Part shown: piece by piece, positions 36,944-45,547 of the stretch
Position numbering within the stretch: position 1 is the first letter of the stretch
Layout of the letters: each line of letters begins with the position of its first letter
Assembly (NCBI RefSeq): GCF_008806955.1
Contig: NZ_CP031727.1
Location: forward strand, 620,001 to 684,000
Origin: Cellvibrio sp. KY-YJ-3
GTDB taxonomy: Bacteria > Pseudomonadota > Gammaproteobacteria > Pseudomonadales > Cellvibrionaceae
Direction: 5' to 3'
DNA length: 64,000 nt
Translations under genes and position numbers: made by a program
The notes under the pieces: model-generated
What the model saw: the letters and a program-made list of their open reading frames with translations, nothing else
The model's database searches: none
What the model was told of the DNA's origin: nothing

Positions 36944-38035
36944 TCAACACTTAATGTTTTTATATAATGAAAAATAATTTTCGGCCATTTTTTCAGCAGA
37001 AAATCCTTCGGTGAAACGGCGATAATTATCATCGACAAGCTGTTGCTTGTGTGTCTCCTCTTTAGAAAACCAGACGCGAACTTTATTCACAACCTCGCTA
37101 ACACTTGCTGGCTTGATTAGAAATTCGCTGTTGGCACCCAGCACCTCAGGAATGCCACCTACCGCCGATGCAATAATCGGTGTTCTATTTCTCATGGCTT
37201 CCAATAAAGTGACTGGAATACCTTCGGTTAATGACGGCATTACAATCAACTGGTATTTGTGAAAATATTGTTGCGCGTCTGCAACGAAACCGGCGAGTGT
37301 TATGTTGTTTTGCTGTCCAAGTTCATTAACCAATACACTCAAAGAATCGCGCAGCATTCCGTCACCAAAAATAGTGAGCTGGCACACAACTGCATTCTTA
37401 TTCAGCTCAGCAATGGCGCGAATCAGATAATCAAACCCCTTTTCCGGTGACAACCTGCCGATGGCCAGTAATTGATAGGGATCAGCCTCTAGTGAGGAGT
37501 CAAGCAAAGGAGCATTTGCGCTAATGCCATTTTTTATCACGTATATTTTTTTACCGTTGCGAAATGCGGATATGTCCTGCATTTTTTCACTGACCAGTAC
37601 AATGGCATCAAACCGCTTGAGAAAAATCCGATCCAGCAATTCATAAACCCACATCTTTTTAGGAAATTTGGCTTTCACATAGCCGTGCACGGTGGACACT
37701 AAAGGCAAGCCAATTTCTTTTTTTCCGAGAATACCGAGCAGGATATTGAATTTATAACCATGCGAATGAAGCAAAACTACATTTTGACTTTTTAACTGCG
37801 CGATCAAGTCCCTAGTACTGCGTAGATTTATACCTGCAGGCATTCGCCAAACAAACAAATCAATACCCTGTTTGCGCGCAGCCTCCTCGATAGGCTTTTG
37901 AACTTCGCCCGGTAAGCCACAGCTTACAATAAGAGGATGCAAGCCTTGTTTCTGCTGCTCCTTGCACAACATTAATAAAACTTGCTCAGCACCATACAGG
38001 CCGCCGCTGTCGATAAGATGGGCTACTTTCATCAT
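36944..38035 (-). CDS. Family 4 glycosyltransferase
   Basis: This 363-residue GT-B enzyme starts KVAHLIDSGGLYGAEQVLL. It has LLAIGRLSPEKGFDYLIRAI for phosphate binding and PSLTEGIPVTLLEAMRNRTPIIA (EX7E) for donor binding. This form resembles glycosyltransferases often found in exosortase A loci. The ATG overlaps the TGA of the upstream gene; the upstream 28-codon extension lies within that gene and is rejected. Confidence 0.87.
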   Translation of the reverse strand: MMKVAHLIDSGGLYGAEQVLLMLCKEQQKQGLHPLIVSCGLPGEVQKPIEEAARKQGIDLFVWRMPAGINLRSTRDLIAQLKSQNVVLLHSHGYKFNILLGILGKKEIGLPLVSTVHGYVKAKFPKKMWVYELLDRIFLKRFDAIVLVSEKMQDISAFRNGKKIYVIKNGISANAPLLDSSLEADPYQLLAIGRLSPEKGFDYLIRAIAELNKNAVVCQLTIFGDGMLRDSLSVLVNELGQQNNITLAGFVADAQQYFHKYQLIVMPSLTEGIPVTLLEAMRNRTPIIASAVGGIPEVLGANSEFLIKPASVSEVVNKVRVWFSKEETHKQQLVDDNYRRFTEGFSAEKMAENYFSLYKNIKC

Positions 38036-39171
38036 CCTACCCGCGGCTTCCACATGACAATTTTTTCGCGTTTTATGAATTTGATGAATGCCATGGCTGC
38101 TGCAATGTTGATGAGGCAAAAATAATTAACCAGCGCGAGCCAACGGTTTTTAGTGCCATCGTTGAGCGATACGAATGCCGCAACAGAATAAAAAATAATT
38201 TGCGCGAGGAATGTCAGCTGATATAACCAGCCCTCACCGGTAATAAGGCCATTACTAACCAACGCAAGGAACAATGGAATAAAAGCGAGGTAGCGGAGTA
38301 ATTTATGCGAGGTAATTTGCAAGGAAAACAAACCGTACTTAAACGGATTAAATAAGTGTTTCATATCCCACATCGCCCAATACGCTCTTAGTGAAACACG
38401 TACCCGCATGCGAAATTCCGATTGTGAACTGCTAAGTGACTCTTCATTTAATAACGCCTTTTCACAATAGATAACACGCTTGCCTTGGGTAATCACTTTT
38501 AATGGCAAAACAAAATCGGGCAATTGATCAGCATTCATTGGTTGATACAACGATTTACGAATCGCGTCTATACCACCATCCACACCAACTACGGAAGACA
38601 CATTGGCCTCTAGGCTGCGCAGATGATTTTCATATTTCATGTAGGCACTGCAACCATCGCCAATTACGTTACCTTCTTCATTTACGTAAACCATTTTTCC
38701 AGTTACGTAACCTACTTCCGGGTCGTTAAAACAGTTGACCAATTGACGCACGGCATCGGACTGATAGTGGCTATTGGCGTCGGAAAAAATAACTATCTCA
38801 CCGTTTGCGTGAGGCATTGCCAAATTTAAACCGGAGGTTTTTCCTTGACGCGGCACTTGTCTAACCAGGCGAACACGTGAATCTTGTGCGGCGATTTCTT
38901 TCACTATGTCGTCGGTGGCGTCTTCGGATTCATCGGAGATTACAATAATCTCCAAACGATCGCTGGGGTAATCCTGGCTTAACTTATTTTGAATAGTCTG
39001 ACCAATTACGGCGGCTTCGTTAAACGCCGGAATCAGTAGTGTCACAGTAGGAAGCTCATTTAACCCTGCCGATTGCACAGGTGGACGCTTGGGTAAATAC
39101 CGCAATAAAATCGGATAGCCGATGTAGATATAAACTATCAACAATGCTGACAACCAAAAAAGCAGTTCCAT
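38032..39171 (-). CDS. Membrane-bound family 2 glycosyltransferase
   Basis: This 379-residue protein has an N-terminal membrane helix (LLFWLSALLIVYIYIGYPILL), a GT-A domain (VTLLIPAFNEAAVIGQTI, IIVISDESEDATDD, IFSDANS, GKMVYVNEEG) and about four C-terminal helices. The layout resembles hyaluronan/cellulose-synthase-like transferases. The usual QXXRW is replaced by a looser QSEFRMRVRVSLRAYW region, so processivity is uncertain. AAAGGTAATTT precedes the ATG. Confidence 0.85.
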   Translation of the reverse strand: MELLFWLSALLIVYIYIGYPILLRYLPKRPPVQSAGLNELPTVTLLIPAFNEAAVIGQTIQNKLSQDYPSDRLEIIVISDESEDATDDIVKEIAAQDSRVRLVRQVPRQGKTSGLNLAMPHANGEIVIFSDANSHYQSDAVRQLVNCFNDPEVGYVTGKMVYVNEEGNVIGDGCSAYMKYENHLRSLEANVSSVVGVDGGIDAIRKSLYQPMNADQLPDFVLPLKVITQGKRVIYCEKALLNEESLSSSQSEFRMRVRVSLRAYWAMWDMKHLFNPFKYGLFSLQITSHKLLRYLAFIPLFLALVSNGLITGEGWLYQLTFLAQIIFYSVAAFVSLNDGTKNRWLALVNYFCLINIAAAMAFIKFIKREKIVMWKPRVG

Positions 39172-39182
39172 AAATTACCTTT

Positions 39183-40613
39183 CTATTGAATTGATTCGCT
39201 AAAATGCAGCAGGGATTGGAGGGTTTTATCACAATCAAGTTGCATGCATTCTGCTTGTAACGTAAATACCGAAAAATATTGCTTTCCACTCAGTACAGCC
39301 GGAATTTGGAGCAGCTTGGCCTGCGCCACTGTTGCTGTTGTATATCCACCCACATCAAACCACTGTGCCTGTATAACCCGCTTTAATCCGGACTTTTGTC
39401 GCAGCTGTTCAACGCGAACTTTTTTACCACCAACGACAATAACCTTTACGCTTTCCTGTAACCAAAATTGGCTGTCATATTGGCGCGCGATATAGGGCAC
39501 CAAACGATCCCGTGGCGTTTGAGGAATATATTGATTAATTTGTAGATAAATATTATTCGGAGCAATAAATTTTCGTGTAAGCCTTGCTGCAGGCAGCGAA
39601 GGAGGCAAAGGTAAACTCGATGTATGTGATACAAACCCTATATCGCCCAAACTGTAAGTGGGCGCTGTAGTGTCATTAGTAGCAGCGACCAATTTCCCCA
39701 TTAAAAAACCGGGCATTAATAACAAAGTTAATAGCAAAACTCTTTTGAACCCAAGAGACTCACCTGCAACGCCTGTGGTTGCTTGCACTCTCTTTATAAC
39801 GGGGGCGAAATAAATTGCGGGAAAACAAATCAGCGCAAAGACAATCCAACCAAAGGTTTCATGATCTTCCATTAACGAGCTTTGCATTTCGGTGTAGTAG
39901 CCCACCAGAATCAGGACAAATATTCTTATCCAGTTTGCCAACAACCCCAATGCACCCGCAATTAACAGAGAAAGCATCAGGCCTTTTTCACGATAACCAT
40001 TGAGGTAACTAATAGTGTAACCCAGCGCCAGCGATATAATTAAATACCGCAGCCCGGAGCAACCATCGGCAATCATAATGTGACCGGAAGGAATAAAAAT
40101 ACTACTGCCATCGATCAATGCCGGGATGCGAATCATGCGCACCATTTCACCTACAACAGCACTGGCAAGTTCAACCAAAGCATTGTTTAGGTAATCCCAA
40201 ATAGGAAGAGCGAACACAGGCATTAATAACAGGAATCGTAATTGCCATAATGTTTTAACGCCAAAAGCGAAAGCTAAAGCCAGAAAGAGTAGCGGCAAAA
40301 GAATTAACTGTTCCAGAATTTTTATCTGGATGGTGTTAAACAAAAACCAACAAATAGATACGACGACTAATCCAATCGCCAACAATAAATCTATCCATAA
40401 ATTCTGCCGTGCATGACATAGAGGCCCAACCTTATACAGCAACACCAAAAACCAAAGTAATAACGGATAGGCATGCGAAAGCGACTCATCCCATTGAGTC
40501 CATTGTGCTGAAAGACCGACGAATGTTGGCAAGTAAATAGCAACTATAATAGCAATAACCATAAACGGTGCTACGCGCTGCCATACGTCCTGCTTCTGCA
40601 ATTTAACCTCCAT
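39183..40613 (-). CDS. xrtA: Exosortase (XrtA type) fused to an EpsI-like domain
   Basis: This 476-residue protein has an N-terminal transpeptidase-like membrane domain of about eight helices (1-285) with the exosortase catalytic set. Cys185 lies in ADGCSGLRY, Arg230 in LANWIRI and His251 in EDHETFGW. The remainder (about 290-476) is a soluble EpsI/DUF3485-like domain. Exosortase A removes the PEP-CTERM signal after export. EpsI is usually a separate neighbouring protein but known fusions exist. The ATG at 40613 follows AAGGATAAATGTG; the preceding GTG is a poorer choice. A terminator and a 79-base gap precede it, so it may start its own transcript. Confidence 0.9.
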   Translation of the reverse strand: MEVKLQKQDVWQRVAPFMVIAIIVAIYLPTFVGLSAQWTQWDESLSHAYPLLLWFLVLLYKVGPLCHARQNLWIDLLLAIGLVVVSICWFLFNTIQIKILEQLILLPLLFLALAFAFGVKTLWQLRFLLLMPVFALPIWDYLNNALVELASAVVGEMVRMIRIPALIDGSSIFIPSGHIMIADGCSGLRYLIISLALGYTISYLNGYREKGLMLSLLIAGALGLLANWIRIFVLILVGYYTEMQSSLMEDHETFGWIVFALICFPAIYFAPVIKRVQATTGVAGESLGFKRVLLLTLLLMPGFLMGKLVAATNDTTAPTYSLGDIGFVSHTSSLPLPPSLPAARLTRKFIAPNNIYLQINQYIPQTPRDRLVPYIARQYDSQFWLQESVKVIVVGGKKVRVEQLRQKSGLKRVIQAQWFDVGGYTTATVAQAKLLQIPAVLSGKQYFSVFTLQAECMQLDCDKTLQSLLHFSESIQ

Positions 40614-40692
40614 CACATTTATCCTTCAATGTCCATAATGTAATACCTATATCTGTTCGGAGAGCGGAAATTTGATTTTTGTTATAAACAAA

Positions 40693-40714
40693 ACTGGGCC
40701 AAAACTGGCCCAGT
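40693..40714 (-). terminator. Intrinsic terminator between prsT and xrtA
   Basis: ACTGGGCC and GGCCCAGT form a perfect 8-bp stem with a 6-base loop. On the minus strand it is followed by TTTGTTTATA. It lies 28 bases after the prsT stop and splits the locus into separate transcripts, or attenuates expression of xrtA. Confidence 0.7.
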
Positions 40715-40741
40715 GTTTTATACAACTTAATATAAAAATAC

Positions 40742-43378
40742 CTACTGGTTTTTAAGCCTTTCACGCGCTTGTGTAAGATGCTCTTGGATCTCGGCATTAT
40801 CTGCAGCGAGATTGGCAGCGCGCTCCAAATAACTAATTCCTTCACTTACCTTGCCATTCTCTACCAAAATCCATCCGTAGGTATCTAATACCGCTGCGGA
40901 ATTTGGAGCCAGCTCATAAGCCTTTTTTGCCGTTTCTTCTGCGCGCGAATCCTTTTCAAGGTAATAACTCCACGCGAGGTTATTTAATATAACGGGGGAA
41001 TTGGGTGCTTTTTGTAAGGCACTCTCATAGCCTTCAATAGCGGCGGGAACGTCATTATTTTCCTGGGCATCCAAAGCTTTCAATAAACTGGCCCGGTAAC
41101 TTTGTGGGAACTTTTCCAACCATTCCCCAACAAATTTTTCGGCCTGCTCTTTTTGATCCTGTGCCAGATAGTGTTTATAAATAGAATCAGCCGCTAATTC
41201 AGTTGGCTTGGATTGCCAGGACTGCTGATAAAATGTAAAGGCTTCATCTGCTTTACCTTCTGCACTACGGATCATCCCTTGTAAATAAAACAATCCTGAC
41301 TCTGTTTGTTTATTTTTTTCAAATTGATCGAGCAGTTTTTGTGCCTCTGCATAATTACCCGCTGCAATTTCTGTCTCGACTAATCCGGCAAGATAGGTGA
41401 TGTTGTCGGGAAATAATGCACTTGCCTTGAGCAGATAATTTCTCGCTTCCCCAACATTATCAGCCGCAAGCAATTCACCAGCATAGGTGGTGTACAGATT
41501 GGCTGCTATTTGCTGCACATTTTGTGCGTTATTACTTTTTTCCAGAGCACGCTCCAAATGAACCAGCGCCGCTTTATTTTGTTTCTGCGAGGATAACAAC
41601 TGAGCCAGCACAGCGGACGGTTGCCAGTCGCTGCTGTTTTGTTCCAGGTTTTCCAGGAAGCTGACCGCCTCTTTAATACGATCCAAACGCACCATTTGAA
41701 CTAACCACAAACGGTATGAATTTAAGTTTTTAGGATCTAACTCAACGATAGATTGCCAGGCAACAACTGCTTTGTGCGGCAATTTTTGCTCATTGTAAAC
41801 TTGGGCAAGACCAGCAAAGGACAACTGCTTTTCGTTATTCCCTTTAATAGATAACGCCTGCTCAAAGAATTTTTCTGCTTCTTTGTAATCTTTTTTATAC
41901 AGAGAAAACCAGCCCTGCAAAAATGCACCGCGCGGGCTACCCGGGTTTTGACGCTGAAACTCCTTTAAAACTTCTTCTGCGCGATCATCAAAGCCATTTG
42001 CGAGCAGAGTTTTAAAATAGGTTTGTTGCACCATCAAATCCATTGGTTGCTCTTCAAAGGCTTTTTGCAGTTGTGCAATTGCCTGTTCGGGCTGCTCTAT
42101 CGCCATATATCGCTTAGCTAGGGCAATGCGAATGCGCTGCTGTTTTGGCTCCAATGCGAGGCTCTTTTCCAGCGCGATAGCGCCATCAGCACTGGCAGGG
42201 TCGCGATCCAACAGCGCTAAGCCATAGGTTGCTAAAATAGTAGGGTTGTTTGGTTGACGCTCGGCCGCATTTTTTAATAGGGTAATCGCCTCATCCATTT
42301 GATTACTGCGGAATTTTGCCAATGCGGCGGCCTGGATAACTGACGGCGCTGCAGTTTCTGGGTCAATAAACTGATCAAACAAATCTATCGCGTTTTGATC
42401 TGCGCCCTGTTGAAATTCAACCATTCCCAACAGCGTCGCTGTATTTCTGTCATCTGGATAGTCTTTACGTAATTCTTTCAACAGTTTTTCAGCATCGCTG
42501 AATTTTCCCTGCTGATACAATTCCATTGCATCGTTAAATTTTTGCTGGGCAACATTACGCTCAGGGTTGGCGTCCGCTAACAGTTTTTGATAGGTGTAAG
42601 CTTCGCTGGTGCGACCCTGCTGGATAAGCACTTCTGTTAATTGCGTTAATACTTTTGCGCGATCGACTGTGATGACGTCGGTGTTTGGAACCAGCGCCAA
42701 CGCTTTTGTTAAGTATTCTTCTGCAGCGGTTAATTTATTTTCATAAAGCGATAGATTACCCAGCAAAACCAGCGCTTCAAAATGTGTTTCATCTTGCGCT
42801 ACAACTTCTTGCAATAATAGAAGTGCAGCTTCGGATTGACCTTGTGCGAGCAGAATACTGGCTTCCAGATATTTTGCATCCTGCGCGCTATTCGGCAGCG
42901 ACTTGAATGACTCCAGTGCTTTGGCGTAAGCATCCTTCTCACCCAGGGCAATATTAGCTTTGACAGTTAAATAAGATTGTTGATAGTGAAGTGCAGCATC
43001 GCTGACTGCGGCCGGATGCGTTTGCATTACATCAAGCGCTGTACGATACTTTTTCATCTCAATATGGGCGCTGGCAAGCTCTGCTGAAACGCCCGGCAAC
43101 TCTGCCACCACATTGTCGAGCATGGTTACAACGGATGAATAAGCGCCTGTGGCATTGAGTATGCGCGCGAGTGAAATGTACGCATCCGCCGAATCTGGAG
43201 CCAACTGGATCGCGTTACGCGCTTCAAGCATCGCCGCACGCAACTGCCCTTGCTGTTGATAGACTTTGGCAGAATTTTGATGGCGCAATGCCGTTTCTGC
43301 ATTTTCGCTTTTGTCTTCACCACATCCTATCAATGCAACACTCAGTGTAATGGCTGCAATCTGTGCAATTTTTTTCAT
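40742..43378 (-). CDS. prsT: XrtA/PEP-CTERM system TPR lipoprotein PrsT
   Basis: This 878-residue lipoprotein has the lipobox ALIGC with Cys19. The rest is nearly all tetratricopeptide repeats, with many A-x(3)-Y/F helical pairs such as PDSADAYISLARILNATGAYSSV near the start and PNSPVILNNLAWSYYLEKD near the end. This length and layout match the PrsT family found beside exosortase A. It probably scaffolds polysaccharide export at the periplasmic or outer-membrane face. The ATG at 43378 starts a clean signal peptide; an ATG four codons upstream abuts AGGA too closely. Confidence 0.92.
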   Translation of the reverse strand: MKKIAQIAAITLSVALIGCGEDKSENAETALRHQNSAKVYQQQGQLRAAMLEARNAIQLAPDSADAYISLARILNATGAYSSVVTMLDNVVAELPGVSAELASAHIEMKKYRTALDVMQTHPAAVSDAALHYQQSYLTVKANIALGEKDAYAKALESFKSLPNSAQDAKYLEASILLAQGQSEAALLLLQEVVAQDETHFEALVLLGNLSLYENKLTAAEEYLTKALALVPNTDVITVDRAKVLTQLTEVLIQQGRTSEAYTYQKLLADANPERNVAQQKFNDAMELYQQGKFSDAEKLLKELRKDYPDDRNTATLLGMVEFQQGADQNAIDLFDQFIDPETAAPSVIQAAALAKFRSNQMDEAITLLKNAAERQPNNPTILATYGLALLDRDPASADGAIALEKSLALEPKQQRIRIALAKRYMAIEQPEQAIAQLQKAFEEQPMDLMVQQTYFKTLLANGFDDRAEEVLKEFQRQNPGSPRGAFLQGWFSLYKKDYKEAEKFFEQALSIKGNNEKQLSFAGLAQVYNEQKLPHKAVVAWQSIVELDPKNLNSYRLWLVQMVRLDRIKEAVSFLENLEQNSSDWQPSAVLAQLLSSQKQNKAALVHLERALEKSNNAQNVQQIAANLYTTYAGELLAADNVGEARNYLLKASALFPDNITYLAGLVETEIAAGNYAEAQKLLDQFEKNKQTESGLFYLQGMIRSAEGKADEAFTFYQQSWQSKPTELAADSIYKHYLAQDQKEQAEKFVGEWLEKFPQSYRASLLKALDAQENNDVPAAIEGYESALQKAPNSPVILNNLAWSYYLEKDSRAEETAKKAYELAPNSAAVLDTYGWILVENGKVSEGISYLERAANLAADNAEIQEHLTQARERLKNQ

Positions 43379-43420
43379 GGAATTTACCATTCCTATTGTT
43401 AATGAAGGTTGGTGAAGCGA

Positions 43421-44719
43421 TTAAAACCTGTAGCCAATTGTGGCTCCAGCTCTTAACTCCTGATATTCGTTGCTGGCATCTACAGAGCTACGCTCGTATT
43501 CGGCGGCAAATAACCGCAGGTTAAAGCCACCCGCAAATGCATAGTTGTAGTACACCGTTATTTGATCAAGAGTGAACTCGCTGTCGTTCACCGTGGCTGC
43601 AAATTTGTTCTCGACCCTACTGGCATTAAACCCCAGTGTTGCGCTGCGCGATAATTGGTATCCCAAACCCAAGGCACCACCTAAACGCTCTTCATCGCGC
43701 TCCAGGGATTGGAATTGGTGCTCATCGCGATACACGCTGAGGTAAAAATCGCAGCGTCCACACAGCACCGAAGTAGACCAACGCAACTCTGCATGGCGCA
43801 ACAACACCTGATCCAATTGATCAGCAGTTACATCGCTGCCACCGGGGATTTCACCCGGCGCCGCATTGGCATCAAAACCACGCGATGAATCAGTAATTTG
43901 TTGATTAAACGCTAGCCCGAGCTGATGATGACCGGCGTCATAATTCATCTGCACGGCGTAATAGGGATCATCACTTTTACCGAGACGAGATGAGTCTGTA
44001 CGACTCTGCCCTAACTCAATCCGATAATTTATTTTGCGCAGACGCGTTTCCAAAGCCACGACAGCCATGGTTTGGCTGTAATCAACATCAGGGTTAAATT
44101 CAAATTCAACATCGCTTTGGGTGAGATATACCGAGAGCGAATCGACCGCCGAGAATGCGTGAATTACACCAGTGCTAACGCCTGTACGCGATGAGTTTTT
44201 TTGCTCTTCAAAACGGTATTCAACTTCGGTGGCATTGGCGTTAATAAAAAAATTATCGGCGCCAGTAATACGTGTACGAAAGCCCGGCTGAACACTTAAT
44301 ATTTGTTTTTCATCTGTATTGGATTCCAGCTCAAGTGCGGCGGATGACTTGGGCAGCTTTTGCAAACTGTGTGAAATTTTTAGATCAAACGGATTGTGTG
44401 GTTTACCCAAAACAAAATCGGTTTTACCAATAGTTGTGGTTCGCTCTTCCTGACTGTCTTTTTCATAGCGCATTTGACTTACGGCGTAGTCCGAGTTGAG
44501 CGCAATATACTCGTTGTTATAGAGCGCAAACGCACTTGCCATCAGCTGGTTTTGTTGCTCTGACAGCTCATCAGTTTGGGTTTTGAGCGCGTTATCCGTT
44601 TGCTGCGCACTCAGGGATATAGTTGCACCAAAATCACTGCCCGCAACCTCAGTTGGTGCCGCAAGTGCAGATGCACTGGCATAGGCGGCAACCAGAAAAG
44701 CAATTGGCGATTTGTTCAT
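43421..44719 (-). CDS. XrtA-associated outer-membrane beta-barrel protein
   Basis: This 432-residue protein has a signal peptide (PIAFLVAAYASASALAAP), alternating beta strands throughout and a terminal aromatic (GATIGYRF), as in outer-membrane barrels. Size, position beside the kinase-like gene and strand pattern fit the TIGR03016-type proteins of exosortase A loci. It may form part of the outer-membrane route for the polysaccharide. GAGGGATGCTCAA precedes the ATG at 44719; an upstream GTG is less likely. Confidence 0.8.
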   Translation of the reverse strand: MNKSPIAFLVAAYASASALAAPTEVAGSDFGATISLSAQQTDNALKTQTDELSEQQNQLMASAFALYNNEYIALNSDYAVSQMRYEKDSQEERTTTIGKTDFVLGKPHNPFDLKISHSLQKLPKSSAALELESNTDEKQILSVQPGFRTRITGADNFFINANATEVEYRFEEQKNSSRTGVSTGVIHAFSAVDSLSVYLTQSDVEFEFNPDVDYSQTMAVVALETRLRKINYRIELGQSRTDSSRLGKSDDPYYAVQMNYDAGHHQLGLAFNQQITDSSRGFDANAAPGEIPGGSDVTADQLDQVLLRHAELRWSTSVLCGRCDFYLSVYRDEHQFQSLERDEERLGGALGLGYQLSRSATLGFNASRVENKFAATVNDSEFTLDQITVYYNYAFAGGFNLRLFAAEYERSSVDASNEYQELRAGATIGYRF

Positions 44720-44746
44720 TTGAGCATCCCTCACACAATTACTGCA

Positions 44747-45532
44747 TTAGTTATTGAACACCAGCCCTGCAAAACGTTCTTTCCCTACTGCATCTACTGC
44801 AGCGAGAACCTCATCCGTCACAGCAGAACCGTAAGGCACTACCAGAAGCGCATGATCACAGTATTTGGCGAGAATTCGCGCCTCTGTAGATTGCTGTACC
44901 GAAGGAGCATCCAGCACGATGAAACGATCGGGATAGCGCGATTTAATTTCTGCCACAAATACTTCCATGCGTTTTGAGTTAAAAAACTCAGCGGCTGATT
45001 CACTGGAACCCCCGGAAGGAATTACCCGCAACCGCTCAATACCACTGGGATAAATAATGTTTTTTAACGGCACAGTGTAATCAGTGAGATATTGGGTTAA
45101 GCCCTCATTTACTTCTTGAGTGACATATTTGTCTGCCGCCGATGAGTAGGGATTGCAATCGACATAAAGCGCGGTCTTGTGTTGATCCAGTGCGAAAGTA
45201 GCAGCGAGATTAAAACCAACAAAACTTGAACCGCCATGGGTAGACACAGAGCTGACCAGCACCACCATGTTGTCGCTTTTGCTGCGCTCCAACAAACGAA
45301 TGCGGACTTCACGAAATGCATTTAACAGTTCGCGTTGGCGCATACCGGTGAAGATAACTTTCTTTTCATAAAGCTCGTCTTGCGTCCATAAACAAGGCAG
45401 CTCCATGTTTTTAATTTTTTCACGCTTGCGATGTTCAAGTACGGCGGTTTTGACTAATTGATCACTCGTCTCCACCAACGCGTCGACGCCTGCCATCAAC
45501 TGTTTAAGACTGCGCTCTTTTGCCTGTTCCAT
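44747..45532 (-). CDS. Degenerate CpsD/CapB-type tyrosine-kinase-like ATPase
   Basis: This 261-residue protein lies where exosortase A loci carry a bacterial tyrosine kinase. The fold is recognisable: LVSSVSTHGGSSFVGFNLA (94-110), ALYVDCNPYSS in the Walker A' position and FIVLDAPSV as Walker B. The Walker A lysine is replaced, with HGGSS at 99-103 where GEGKS/T is expected, and the C-terminus (ERFAGLVFNN) has no tyrosine cluster. ATP hydrolysis and autophosphorylation are therefore doubtful. It probably partners the chain-length protein, whose gene ends 15 bases upstream, as a structural or regulatory subunit. Confidence 0.8.
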   Translation of the reverse strand: MEQAKERSLKQLMAGVDALVETSDQLVKTAVLEHRKREKIKNMELPCLWTQDELYEKKVIFTGMRQRELLNAFREVRIRLLERSKSDNMVVLVSSVSTHGGSSFVGFNLAATFALDQHKTALYVDCNPYSSAADKYVTQEVNEGLTQYLTDYTVPLKNIIYPSGIERLRVIPSGGSSESAAEFFNSKRMEVFVAEIKSRYPDRFIVLDAPSVQQSTEARILAKYCDHALLVVPYGSAVTDEVLAAVDAVGKERFAGLVFNN

Positions 45533-45547
45533 GTTACCTACCCGGTA

